A stretch of DNA of 64,000 bases from positions 2,947,635 to 3,011,634 of the forward strand of contig JACAXG010000067.1 of NCBI GenBank assembly GCA_018881555.1. Direction: 5' to 3'. Positions within the stretch are counted from its first letter, which is position 1. Each line of letters begins with the position of its first letter. This DNA comes from Amblyornis subalaris. Taxonomy: Eukaryota; Chordata; Aves; Passeriformes; Ptilonorhynchidae. Of this stretch, positions 50,265 through 62,200 are shown one piece after another. Below the pieces are notes generated by a model that saw only the letters and a list, made by a program, of their open reading frames with translations, did no database searches and was not told the DNA's origin. The position numbers and the translations under genes are program-made.

Positions 50265-51285
50265 GTTACTCATTTAACACATATGAATTGACATTGCATC
50301 TGAAGACTAAAATTCTTTTCTTTATGAAAGGTGTGTCTGTTGTGTCTTGGATAGTACATTTTTTGCCGTTGCTGTGTACTAGCTGTTGTAAATAATGAAC
50401 TTTTTATCTGTCCATTCCTTGTGTTAGGTTATGGACTGATGTCTCCTTAAATGTTTTCTTAAATCCCATTTTCTAAAAGTCTTCATAATATATCCTTTGT
50501 CCTTGCTTACAGTGAAAAAAAATGTGTTCAGTAGGGTCTGCTTCCCAGTGGAATAGGTGAGGAAATTTTTGAGTGTGAGTTTCAGGGAAAATAGTGAAAA
50601 TTAAGGCATTTTCTGTATTAATGAAACCATTCCTGTCTAGTTATTCTTTCTTCTAATCTTTGTGTAGGAGCTTCTGCTGATATCACTCATTGGAGCTGAG
50701 TTGAAATACTCCAGTATGTTGGCAAAAGGGTTCATTTTTGAGTGATGAAAAATGGAGACTTTTTTTTGTGTGGTCTCATGTTGAGATATTAACAGCATGA
50801 AACTACATGTCTTTTAGAAAGCTAAATAATCTAGAATTTATAGAGTTAAGTTAAAATATTTCTCTTATGTTGTGTTGCAACATGCATGTATCCGGTCCTA
50901 GAAATGTTTTTTTAAAAATCTTCTGGATGAAGAATAAACAGTGCTAAATATGGTAATAACATTAAGCTACAAAATTCCTTACAATTGTGTCAGTGTGTCT
51001 TGGAAACTTCACGTATACTGGAGCAAAGGAATATTTATATCCATGAAAAGGCATCCCATTGCCAGATATTCCTGCTTTTGATTTTCACTCTATCCTTCTA
51101 AATCTGCACGTTGTCAGCAGGGGTTTTCTAGGGTTATGAAATGCGAAATTGTTAAATGAACACATTAATCATACACTCTTCTGTGTTTTAAATGAAGTGT
51201 TGTAGGGATGCTCCTAGTGCTTTTCATTCTTTTCCTAAGTGGTCTAGAAAACCATTGTATACATACTTCAGCTGTGTGATTTTGC

Positions 51286-51416
51286 AGAATCACAGGCTGA
51301 TTGAAGTTGGAAGGGACCTCTGAGGGGAGTCATGTCCAGTCCTCTGCTCAAGCAGGGCCACCTAGAACTGATTGTTGAGGACCATCTCCAGGTGGCTTTT
51401 GAGCATCTCCATTCGT
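51286..51416 (-). mobile_element. CR1 LINE 3'-end fragment
   Basis: The + strand reads 'agaatcacaggctgattgaa' and 'gttggaagggacctctgagg', the antisense CR1 3' end. It continues through 'caagcagggccacctagaac' and 'ccatctccaggtggcttttg', and stops before a poly-T run. About 130 bp remain, antisense to PAWR. Confidence 0.88.
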
Positions 51417-52415
51417 GGTGGTTTGTTGTTTTTTTTTTTTCATCTTGGCGGTTTGTCTGTATATTTTCAGTCTACTACGTGTAGTTTTGGTGAATCAGAG
51501 GGGGAAAGATCAGTGTCACTTGGCCTGCTCCCAGGGCACTCTGTTCTGTTGTCCTTAATTATTCATTAGAACCTGCATTGAAGGTAAGTAACATTACTAT
51601 TAGGAAGAAAATAGCTATGGAAGAACACTGTTAGTTTTCTAACTGAAAATGCTTGACTTGTCATAGATGTTTTTAAATTAGCACTGTTTTTGTATAGGGC
51701 AATAGTAATGGAGAACCCACATGCTTTTTTAAAAACTAATTTATGTGCATTTGCAATGCTTATCTGTTAAGATTCCATGACAGTGATTTTTAAGAAAAAG
51801 ACATATAATCTAAATCAAAAAAACTCCATAGGACCACTTAAGGAGTGAGCGTCTACCAGCTGAGCTATGACAAACTCCTCTGTATCCAAGTTCTGAAGTA
51901 AAATACCTGGAGATGGCATAAATTTAGTATGTTAGGTCACATCACTTCCTCACTTTGGTTTGCTTTCTAGTCCCTTACAGGCCAAATCCGTAGTTCTCAA
52001 AAAGTCAGTTGATATTCTTCTTATGTTTTGGACATGTATTTGTTTTTCATCCTCTATATTTTCATCTAGTTAAAAAGATGCTTGGTTTAAACTGTAGTGG
52101 CACTTTACTTTTTGATATAAACTTATTTAGCTTGGTTTTTAGTATACATAGGTCGTGAAACTTGAAAAATAAGACAGGATAAGTGTGTGTTTAAAGTTGG
52201 TTACCTGTGTGGTGAAAGCTGCATTATCCAAGTATTTGAATCCCTGAGGCAGTGAATTTAGTGAGTTCTGAGCCACACAAGAGCTATGAAATACGTTCTC
52301 TGCAGTTTATTAGACTGACCTATTGACTGCTTTGGAAAGCACTTCTGTGCCTGCTCTAATTTCCATTTTGTTAAATGTGTAAATAGGTGTCTGCTTTGCT
52401 CTTTCCCTTTTGCAG

Positions 52416-52563
52416 TACAGCTAATGCACCAGAAGACGATGCTCCAAACAGATATTCCCGAACAGAGAGGCCAACTTACAGCAGATACAGCAGGGATGCA
52501 AATTCTTCTGGCAGTTCTCTACCAAGTAACACTTTGGAAAAGAGGATTGAAGAACTTGAAAGG
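52416..52563 (+). CDS. PAWR: PAWR coding exon: linker and start of coiled coil
   Basis: This 148-nt exon begins with T, which completes the split Ser codon from the microexon. It then encodes 49 residues: a Ser/Arg/Tyr-rich linker containing NRYSRTERPTYSRYSRDAN, followed by NTLEKRIEELER, where the coiled coil starts. Human PAR-4 has SSRYSRTDRSGFPRYNRDAN and TLEKKIEDLEK at the same places. The acceptor is cccttttgcag and the donor is AGG|gtaagt (near consensus). The exon leaves in phase 0. The linker is rich in possible phosphorylation sites and is less conserved than the zipper. An apparent in-frame extension of the open frame to the left is intronic. Confidence 0.95.
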
Positions 52564-53934
52564 GTAAGTACCAACTAACTTTTCCAGGGCATACATCTGA
52601 AATAAAGTGCTTGTGAAACCCCATGGGAAAATTGACAAGTAAAATACATAGAAATTACGCTAAATGCTTGAAGTACAGATAGTTATGTCTGTAAGAATGT
52701 ATAAAGAGTCAGACTGACTGAGAAGAATGTGAACTTTCAAATCACAGATGTTTAATTTGGTATGTAAGTGAGAAATAGTTAAGGTAAAGATAATACACTT
52801 AGAGAGCCAGCAGTACTGCATACTTCTCTTACGTACCTTCTGACAAATCAACAAAGAGCAGGTATCTTGGGGGAAGAAGGGGCTCACTGTCTGTTCAGAA
52901 GGTTACAAGCCTATTTCTGATCTACTTGTTTTGGATTCTTTTAGTGTACCGAAATATAAAATTAAATTGCTATCCAGTTGTTTGTTAAAGCTGTACACAT
53001 TTAAAATGCATATTTAAAATGGTTTTCATTGTTTCCCATTGACTTTATACAAACAGTTTCAGGAAAATGTAATAATGTTAAAGCTGAGTTTTTTACCTAA
53101 GGCAATATTTTGCTAAATAATGTCATCTGTGTAATCTATTACTGGCTTCTCTGTCTTCCTCTAAACTGGATTTTTTGTGGCCATGTATAAACTGGCCATA
53201 TATTCTTGAATTGTATGAGTGAAAGTTACTAATTTACACAATCTGAACAGGTCTTTTTTTGGTAAGGGTGAAAAAACCATGTATTTTGTAGAAATTACTA
53301 TTTTTAATTTCTTTTAAGACTTGAGGAACCTTGATTTAAGTAAAGTATGCCATAATCCTCCCTTCTAAATTAGCTTCTTTCTGAAATACTTTGTCAGTAA
53401 CAAAAAAGAGTGGAAGACTTAAGGGATTTCTTTCAGTATCCTGAGTCTTGACTTACTGAATTCCTAATGAATATTTTAATTTTTTCTCACGTTCAGGCCC
53501 ACAGATCTAGAAATGAGTTTTCATTTCTTGTTAATGGTAGTATAAAAAAACCAAAACAACATAGCAAAACCCAACCGGCAACAAAGAATAACCCTCCCAA
53601 TATAAGAAATTTAGAAGCTAATACTTCACATTTACTTCTTCTGTTTTGGGCCCCTATCCAGTTTTGTGTTCATGCTTAAGTTAAATATTAGTTAAGACAT
53701 TATCACTTGAATCAGATACCACATGGATTTGCTGTTGGTAAAATATTATCTTAGATGGGATTCTTTACCTTCTTGAAATGTAAAAGGACTTGAAGATGTG
53801 GGTTTGACTTTCTGTAGAAAAAGAATTATAGGTAAGTGTGTGTGTTCTTTCTTTGTTTTAGATGGTATTAACTTAAAACTGTCTCTTAAAACTAAAATTT
53901 ACATTTCCAGCGTCATTCTGTATTCTGGTTATAG
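52564..53934 (+). other. PAWR: PAWR intron, 1.4 kb
   Basis: A GT-AG intron between two coiled-coil exons. It is AT-rich, with no repeat, RNA or coding feature recognised. Confidence 0.9.
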
Positions 53935-54039
53935 GAACTTGCAAAGGAAAGACAGGAAATCACGAGATTAATGAAGGTGGTGCAGGACAAAGAAGAACTA
54001 ATTGGAAAGCTGAAAGAAGAAATTGACTTATTAAACAGG
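53935..54039 (+). CDS. PAWR: PAWR coding exon: central coiled coil
   Basis: This 105-nt exon, phase 0 at both ends, encodes 35 residues from ELAKERQEITRL to EEIDLLNR. It is the central part of the PAR-4 coiled coil. The hydrophobic a positions in order are Leu, Ile, Val, Ile, Ile, and the d positions include Leu, Leu and Leu, with Glu and Lys at two d positions in the first half. The C-terminal half (GKLKEEIDLLNR) is identical to human as I recall it, whereas about ten positions differ in the first half. The acceptor is ctggttatag (weak pyrimidine tract) and the donor is AGG|gtaagc. Thirty-five residues equal exactly five heptads. Confidence 0.96.
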
Positions 54040-57000
54040 GTAAGCAGATACTTTCTTACGTGGCTTTTTATAAAGAGGGGACAAAAGTCTCTGCCTTCCC
54101 TGTTCTGTTCTTCAGGCACTTGCATCCATTGGGCAGAGTCAGAAGAGAATTAATTGAGGGCTTTTATGTATTTGTGTAGCTTTTCAAGAGGCATGTCAGT
54201 AAGTTATATTTTTTTTCCGAGGTGACTTGCGTTTGTCATGATTAACTTTCCTAAATCCGATGTTGTTGGAGTACCTCAGTTCCTTGTTTCTTGAAGTGTT
54301 TATAGAGCGAGGTTATAAAAGCAAAAGCTCTTTATATTCTGACAGATACTATCATACCCTTTATTGTTGATCTCAAATAAAGGCAGAACAAGACAGGGGG
54401 CAGGAGACCTGAGGCAGCATCACCAGGCAAGGTGTAAAGGCAGGAGAGGAGGGGTAGAAGAGTGAGACATGCTTGGAAATGGGACAGGATGAGAAGTTTT
54501 AAAGTTGATAGGAAAATGTTGCACCAGTTTATAAGGGCAAACAGGGATTCTTTCATAGAGTGGATTATTGACCACATCTTGCACTTTCTGGCTAAGGTGT
54601 GGAGCCTGGATGTACTAGAGATGTATGTGTCTCTTCTGGTCCAGTGCAGATATGTCTTTGGTCAATCCATCACTGAAGGGAAGCAGTAACTGCATGAATG
54701 GTGTCAAACTTTCATTTTGCAACTCATCTGTAACAAAGAAGGACAGCATTCACAAGTTTGCAAACTAATTTCAAAAATGAAAGAAGATGAGATTATTCTG
54801 AATGATTACATATTTTGGTTTTTATGAAGAAAGTTGTAAGTTAATCTGTAGCATAAATGAGGTATTTTCTGTTTTGGAGAGGTTTTTATTTTAACTGAGG
54901 CATTGGTCTTCATGCTGTTCTTCCATTCTGCAAAGAACCTGTCACATCTAGCTGATGATCTTATTACAGTCGAGGCAAGTGTTCATTCCTTCTACATAAT
55001 GGATGGCAAAGCTATTTAATACTCTTGGACACATCTGACTTCCTGACTCAAAGGTCAGAAAGAACAAAAGAACCTAAATCACTGAAATCTTGTGGTTTAG
55101 GACTGTGACTGTTTGAGAGGTTTGCTGTTCCAGAAACAATGTTATTTTTTCAGCTACATTTGAAGTATGATGTCCTAAATGAAATCCATCGAGTGTCTAA
55201 CTAGAAACTGTCTTTGAACATTTGTAGTAAAGTCAGGCACTGTCTGTGCCTTGCCTGTGTTAAGTACAATGGCAATTTCTGCTTGTTGCATGGAAGAAAA
55301 CATTAAACCAACTATAGTCCTTTCAAAACAACTTTATTGTCCAGTGACTAGAATTGTAGCTTTCCGTGAGATCTAAAAAGCCATCTTATTGGTAGATACT
55401 TTTAAACACAGAAGAGAATGGATTTTGTTTTTCTCCATCAGGTCAGCATTTTTCATACCTTTAACATTGTCTGTTTGCTTAATAGAGGGCAAGTTATTTA
55501 TATCTGTGTCTCTTGGACTTTTCTTAACGATGAAATAGCTGCCTTTTGATTTTACAACCAGCATAATTATTTGTCTTCTTGAACCCATGTCTCAAGTGAT
55601 GCTTCTGTTAAAACAAAAACAGTTCTACTTTCCTATCTGTTAATTCTTGGATTTATGATTGCTTCTATATTGGCTATTCATGTGGATTTAGAAAGAGGAA
55701 AGTTTTAAAAAATTAAGAAAAGCTGCAGAAATACCACATCATTCTCATGATAGAAGATTATGGAAGTTAATAGGGCAGTTATATTTGCTTCTGGTTTGTT
55801 ATCATAACTGAGAACATGAGAGCCAGCACTTGGACATCCATCTGTTCTTCGTGGAGTGTCACTCTGTAGACCTAGCACCAGGATTGGATGCTTTTAATGG
55901 AAGAACAGTTGTGATATTCAGCCTTCTGTTCGGATAAAACTATGTCCTGAGGACTAAACTTTACTTAGTGAGTTTATGCAGAGGTCTTAAAAAATTTTGC
56001 TGGTAGCCAGCCTAAATAGGTGTCTCTAAATTTGACCATCTACGTGTTCATGGATTTTCTCTAACTTTTCTGTTCATCAAAATATGCAGTTACTGCATGT
56101 TAAGATGCACAGGTATGGAGAGAATGTCACATCAAAGACCCTAGATAACTTCTTAAAAAGCCATTTTATTGCATATCTTTCTGACTGCTCAGCCCATATT
56201 TAAAGAAATGTTCTTTCTAGAAGTTTCAGTCAGTTCATAACCATGGATGCATCCCTGATTGGCAAAGACCTTGTGTTGCATTTGAAAAACTTTTTTCCAA
56301 GAATCCTGAGAACTTCTTGGCAGACTCATTCTCATTTTAAGTATATTTACTTTTTGTAACAATATCATTTTACTGAGATCAGTCAGTACATCACAGAGAT
56401 ACTTAAAGAACATGAGCTCCATTTATATTGAGAAACAGAAAAGGCTTTCTGCCATAAATGGCATTCTCTCCTTCCAGTATATTAGATACTAAAAGTATGT
56501 CTGCCACTTTCTTTGTAAGAAAGGGGCCATTGCTTCATAAAAGCCTCAAATGTCTGAAGGGAAAGGCATCTCAAAATATTTAAATACTTGTAGGCAAAGT
56601 TCAACTGTCGACTAGTTTACACTTCGTCATCTCTGACCTCACTAAGATGTCATTGTAATTAAAAGTGTGTTTGGAGAGAGTCTGTCAGGATTTACAGTCC
56701 AGTTAGTGTCAGTTGTGTAGTTATCAGTTCCTTTGGTATATGAAGTTCAAGCTTGCCTGCTATTGCATCTTCTTTTGCTAATAAGCATAAATTAGTGTTG
56801 TAATTTTGAATAAGAAACTTTAAATTTCAGAGTGGCAAAATCGCCTCCATCTTTCAGCCCATTGTTTCTGTAGATATTTTAACTGCAGCAGTTATTTTTC
56901 CTGGCTTATATTCAAGAAACTCTTACATGTAGTAATCTTTGGAATGTTATTTTAGCAGCATAAACATTTCACAAACTTTTAGTATTTTATTTTGAGTCAG

Positions 57001-58520
57001 TTATACTAGTATTTTAAACAGAAGGTTTTTACGTGAGCTTTAATGGCTAGGTTAACAAGCTGGAACTGGAACATCATTATACAAGTATTATGTATACCAA
57101 ACTGAAAAAAACCATTTTATTGAAAATATGTTGTCCCTTCCATCTGATTATTGATCTGAATTGTACAAAAGAGATTATAAAGTGTGTTTATTTATAGTAA
57201 ACTTTATTTACAGTAGCTATCCATCAAAACTTTCCATGTTTAGATTTTTAAGTGACTTGTATCTGTTATGTTGGAGTGGTCAAATGCTTTTCCTGGAAGT
57301 CATTCTTACTGTCATGCAGCATTACTTCTGTGAGGCAAAGAGGAATTTCTGCTAGTGATTCCTTGATTCCACATTAGAGAACAACAAAGTAATGGAAAAG
57401 GTATTGCAGTATGGATTTTAGCTTGGCATGCTGAAGAGGCTTTTAAAAATCATTATACCAATTGAACACATGATATCTATTGTGCACTTCTGGAATGACC
57501 TCACTAAAAAAGAAATAAGAAACTAGGCTTTATATGTCAAACACTGCTTAACAACTTAAAGGGACAAGAGAGAAAATCTTTCCTTTACTACTTAAGGCAA
57601 CAGGACTGTTTTGCAGACTTCAATCAAAAGACACCTAGGATCTCCAGTGAGAATTCTGGTTCTTTTTCCTTTGCCCACCTTTTATTTTTCTCCTTAAAAT
57701 GCTGTCCTTGACATTACTCTTCTGTTTCTTCCTTCTTTTTAAATTCACGTTCTGTTTCTTGTATGTGGTTTTTGTACAGTAAAATTATTTTTACTGAAGT
57801 AATGTTTGCATTAAGGAGCCATTTTTGCTGGTTTTCACTTTAAAGGCTTGAAAAAACTTGGTACGAAGTGAAGAATTGAAATGGGAACTGGATAAAAATG
57901 GTAATTAGTGAAAAAGAGACAAACATTTGGAGTGAAAGCAATCTCTTTTGATCACCCATTACTAGTGTGTTTGCGCTCTCTGTTCTTTCAGTAGCAGTTT
58001 AGACAGAAATTACACAATCCATTCTTATTTTTTTTCCACAGAAAACAGAAAAAAGTGGACAGACAGATCTTTTTCTGAAAATTTTGATACTTAATACACA
58101 AAGCAGGTCTTCTTGCAGTAATAACCAGTGATCTGTATACATGAGTGCCATAGTTGCAGACAAGCAGTCTGGAGGAGCAGGAGCAGTAGCTGACTAATAC
58201 ACTCTCTGTATGTGCCAAAAAACTAATTACTCCCATTCTATTTTGGTTTCTTTATGTGTTAATTGCTGCTGTAGCTTTAATTTGAACATGTTTCTATTTA
58301 AAGGTGCTTGCACATGGGAATATAATGTTAATGTTTTGTAGTTACAGTAACGCTTGGAAACAGGCTGGTTTAACAGTTCTAAGGGTGCCTACTGTGACAC
58401 TAATTCTTCCCTACCCCAACTTCTTCATTCCAGAGCTAAGATGCTAAATTCCTGCTGCTACTAATTGAGAGTTTGTATTTATGTCCTGAGAAGCGTTTAT
58501 TCTTCTTTTTTCTTGCACAG
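54040..58520 (+). other. PAWR: PAWR intron, 4.5 kb
   Basis: The final GT-AG intron. A purine-rich patch near 54380-54490 is the only compositional oddity. No repeat, RNA or additional exon is recognised. Confidence 0.88.
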
Positions 58521-58607
58521 GACTTAGATGATATAGAAGATGAAAATGAACAATTGAAGCAAGAAAACAAAACGCTCTTAAAAGTTGTTGGACAGCTGAC
58601 AAGGTAG
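58521..58607 (+). CDS. PAWR: PAWR last coding exon: leucine zipper end and stop
   Basis: The coding part is 87 nt, encoding 28 residues that begin DLDDIEDENEQLKQENK and end VVGQLTR, then TAG at 58605-58607. This is the C-terminal leucine zipper of PAR-4 and matches the human C-terminus without differences as I remember it. Leu/Ile occupy every d position (continuing the Leu, Leu run of the previous exon), and Asn occupies two successive a positions. The zipper is the known binding surface for WT1, atypical PKC and DAPK3, and also self-associates. The acceptor is tcttttttcttgcacag, the strongest in the window. The 3' UTR continues in the same exon. Confidence 0.97.
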   Translation, partial: DLDDIEDENEQLKQENKTLLKVVGQLTR

Positions 58608-58827
58608 AAGATTCAGGCCTCAATGAGGAAAGATTTAAAAAACTACTGATTGAACATTAAGGTCAATATAGTAATACTTCCTGTGTTGCAGTATGTTATA
58701 ATAACTGTCTTTATATTTATTGTTAGGAAACCAGATGAATTTTTATTTTCATAGTACTTTCTTCTTCGTTCAGTGAAATGGCATAAAATTTGGGGTATAT
58801 TTTTAGCTTTCTTTTCACATAAGCGTA

Positions 58828-58833
58828 ATTAAA
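58828..58833 (+). promoter_or_regulatory. Candidate proximal poly(A) signal (ATTAAA)
   Basis: The common variant hexamer, about 220 bp after the PAWR stop, in AT-rich DNA where chance matches are frequent. Confidence 0.3.
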
Positions 58834-59226
58834 ATTTTTGACATATTTCAAAATATTAAGTTCAAAAATATTTGGGTTTTGTATCTGCATATTACATCTG
58901 TGTAAATTACATTAATTTAAAATTCAATGCACCAAGATCACTTTCAGTCCATGTGGGTGTATATTTTTGAAATGAATGGAAGCAATACATATAAGCTTTG
59001 TTTACACAGATCCAAAATTTATATTTTGGGAAGTGCTTCCTTTCTTATTTTAAACAGCTGTAAAGTGGATGCCTTATAACAATTTGCAGATTGATGACGT
59101 GCTCTAGAACTCTTGTATGCTGAGATTTTTACTGTGTCTGAAAGATTGACAATAGTAGAGAGTAGCAATTTTTTTTTTCGGTGTTTAACAGTATTCTGTC
59201 GGGAGGGGAAGGTTTTATTAAAAAAC

Positions 59227-59232
59227 AATAAA
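59227..59232 (+). promoter_or_regulatory. Candidate poly(A) signal (AATAAA)
   Basis: A canonical hexamer about 620 bp after the stop, the first of two within 37 bp. No strong GU-rich element is obvious directly downstream. Confidence 0.4.
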
Positions 59233-59257
59233 ACAAATTCAAAACACCACAAAGCCA

Positions 59258-59263
59258 AATAAA
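59258..59263 (+). promoter_or_regulatory. Candidate poly(A) signal (AATAAA)
   Basis: The second canonical hexamer of the pair. A short T/G-containing stretch (ctctggt) begins a few bases downstream. Confidence 0.4.
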
Positions 59264-62200
59264 TCACCTCTGGTATCAGCATTAATAAGTTCTTAGAATC
59301 ATATTGAAGTTGCNCACTGCAGTTTATTTTATAGCTTTTTCTTTAGCAATGAAATACAAGTTTGCAATCAGACACTTAGTTTGCTGTGTTGAGAATTCAG
59401 ACAAAGCCTGGAGCTTTCATTTTATCAAAGACACTTTTGCAATACTCTTATACTTAAAGCTGTCATCTTAAAATTTGTAGTGATCATAACCCCTAAGAGT
59501 TTTTGATTTTTTTTTTTTTAAGCTGAGTGAAACTTTTTGTACATAACAAAGTAGAGGGGCATACTAGTGATTCATGCCTTTTTGAAACATTAAATGGTAT
59601 TAAAAAACCCCCTTTTTATCCTTGATTTTAAACTAACAAGGCGTTTAAAAAGTGCTTGCTTAGATGTTACAATCCAGTTATGACTGTGTACTGATTCTTC
59701 TATAACATGATAGCTGACAAAATTTTCCTTAGATTTTAACCACAGACCTCAGTTAACTCTCTTCTTAAAATTCTCGTTAGACTGAAAATTTTTTGTACTT
59801 TATTTCATCTTAATACAGCACATTTTTCATTCTTAATCAGATTAAATGTATGTGTCCTTTGAGGAAGGACACTACAAATTAAAATATTTCAAAGAGTTCA
59901 GGCTTTTTCTTGGCAACTTTGAAGTTTGGTGTCAGAAAGTTGCATACGTATAGTTTTTGTTACCTTAAAACTTAAAAGCAACTTTAATATAACAATATTG
60001 TTATACTAGAATATATATATGTGAAATATATAGAACAATTACCTTTTCAGATTTGCCAATTGTTTTCATAATGTGTATTTAATGACTGTGTTTCTTAAAT
60101 CCAGCTATTACTGTTCCACTATGGATTGTTTTGGATATAGGGTAGGCTATTTTGCATTTGTGCATTCTGATGAGGAAGAACTTTTCAAAGCTTTAAAGTG
60201 TTTTTCAAGACACTTATGTCCAGGATGCCTCAATGTTTTCCTTCACAGTGGATGAGATCCCATGAAGCACCGTTTAAAACCTTCACTCAGGGGTTAAATG
60301 GTATAGGGGGTTTGTATAAACCCTTTGAATTACAATATACACCAATGAGTATTGCTTGTAATATTACTGAAACAGTAAGAAGTCCCTTAATTTATAAGTT
60401 TCATGAAATTAAAAATTTAAAGTAATAAAAAAGTCAGTTGAGATGTATGCCTTTTGAATAAATACGAAACTTTCTGTGGAAGAACATCTGATTTCCTTCT
60501 CTTTGTACTAGGTAGGAAATACACATACCAATATATTGCATGGGATGTAAAACATATTGAAGCATTATTAAGGACTTACTGCAGAACACACAAATATCAA
60601 TATGAAGTTGCAAATGAGATATTTCATAAACTGTGTTTCACATACATTTTAAACCAAAGAAAAATAGCAACAAAGAACGTAAACAAGAGTCGCTTGTTTT
60701 CATATTACCTCTTCTTGGTTTGCATGTGTATTAACTGAAAATCAGCAGCAGTAATGCCAAAATTAGAATTACTTTTTTCTAACTTGTACATAAAACTGAC
60801 TGAAGTATTTGTCAGAAGTGCTTCTGATACCCTGCCTTGGAGAGGTACTGGCAAGGGAAGTTTGCAGGTATTTGAAACCCATAATGCTCAGGCAGGACAT
60901 GTGAACAAAGAAACTGTTGTGAAGTCACGCATCAAGTGTCTCAACCTTATTGTTGTCTATTATTATACAAATATAAAACACTTAATTGTTTTAAAACTTC
61001 CTACAAATTGTTTCTTGAAGCATAACACGTCTGCTGACAGTGTGGAAGATTTAGAGGGCTTTTTGGGAAAACGTATGACAATAACAATTCATAATCACAT
61101 TATCAGACTCTTGGAAGAAGTTTAGTATATTCTAGAAAAAAATCCGAATTATGGAGAATGTTAGTAGTTTTCTAGTCATTACTTGGCATTATCTTTTTAT
61201 TTCAGTACCTCAAAGGGTATCTTTATAGTCAAGGTCAAACATAGAATACATTTTTATGCTAGGTGATTTAAAGGTGTTATATTAGCTACCTTACTAGCCA
61301 TTCACTAACCCATGGCAAGTCCAATATCTTGGTTGTGCTCAGTTGTGTGATTTAAAAGCAGAGACTGATGGAAGTGGTAACCCACCTCTTTTGGGAAAGT
61401 TATGTGATTCCTGAATGACTGTGGGTATTCACATACCTAGGCTAAATTAATTTACTAGGGTTCTTTGTGAGTGTGTGTGTGTGATGGGCGTAAGTCAGTT
61501 GGAGATTTCTGAACTTTTATGTCTTCATATCAAGCCATTTATGTCTGCCATCTGTTTTTCTGCGTAACTAGGGTCATCTAGGAAATCTAAACAGAAAAGT
61601 AGTCCCATTGACTAAAGCAAATAGAGAAATTTTCTTTTTGATACATTAGTGGTGAACATCACATAAGTCCAGTTTTGATAATGCACAGTGGTACTTCTGC
61701 TATGGTCATATACCGTTGTATAGAAAAACATAGAACTACATGCGGAACTGAAAGTTAAAATCGTGCAGGCAAATTTTTATCATTGATAATATGCTCTAAT
61801 GCTTGAGGCATTTATTCCCTAGAAAAAGAATTTCAACCATATGTGAATGTTTGTGATTTCTCTAATGAAATTTAAAATGGATGTTTTTTAATTCTTTAAA
61901 TAATGGCCACGTTTAAGTTTGATGTTTCTTGATGTGTGTATTAACTGAAAGAGTAGAGTCTGTATTTACAAATGAGTGGTTTTTCTGTCTTTAAAGGAAA
62001 ATTTTTCGTGGTTAATTGCCAGGTGTGTATTGACACAATTGGANATTAATTATTCTGGGCTAGACTGGCTCTGACTTTGAGCAGTAGAGTGAGAGAAGAG
62101 GGTAACAAGAAATAGATCAATGACTCCAAAAGTGGGAAGTGCAACTAATGATTTTTTTTTTATTGTTATTTAGCTGCACTGAGAAGTAGCTGTAGAACGA

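Larger units (their letters stand above)
44023..52415 (+). other. PAWR: PAWR intron, 8.4 kb
   Basis: A GT-AG intron between the microexon and the linker/zipper-start exon. It contains CR1 fragments at 44784, 49659 and 51286, a tRNA-derived SINE at 46021 and a pyrimidine-rich stretch at 46540-46835. Nothing is recognised in 45.0-46.0, 46.9-49.6 and 50.3-51.3 kb. Confidence 0.88.
1..59263 (+). other. PAWR: PAWR gene, 3' portion (partial; 5' end outside window)
   Basis: Five spliced coding segments on the + strand read as one continuous 167-residue C-terminus of PAR-4, the PAWR product. PAR-4 is a pro-apoptotic and transcription-modulating protein whose C-terminal leucine zipper is known to bind WT1, atypical PKC and DAPK3 (ZIPK). 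Intron sizes within the window are 22119, 8393, 1371 and 4481 bp, plus at least 21.7 kb of the preceding intron. The promoter, the first coding exon and most of the SAC/nuclear-localisation region are not here. The right limit is set at the second of two close AATAAA motifs and is approximate. In other vertebrates PPP1R12A lies upstream and SYT1 downstream of PAWR. Neither is visible here, which is compatible with their usual distances. Confidence 0.93.
58608..59263 (+). other. PAWR: PAWR 3' UTR (minimum extent, estimated)
   Basis: AT-rich non-coding sequence after the stop. A first ATTAAA is at 58828-58833, and two AATAAA motifs follow at 59227-59232 and 59258-59263. Short AUUUA-like and poly-U stretches are present. 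Which signal is used cannot be decided by eye, and a longer UTR reaching the distal signals at 60.4 kb or 63.4 kb is possible. Confidence 0.55.

Noticed and set aside
52387..52415. Earlier start of the exon at 52416, or a new start codon at 52387
   Set aside because: The apparent open-frame extension covers the branch/pyrimidine region and the CAG acceptor. Splicing at 52415/52416 restores the conserved RYKS-T junction exactly.
60754..61125. 123-codon open frame after PAWR, adjacent to a 94-codon frame in the same reading frame
   Set aside because: There are many stops in the same frame just upstream, no known family, and an AT-rich composition. A frame of this length is expected about once by chance in a window of this size.
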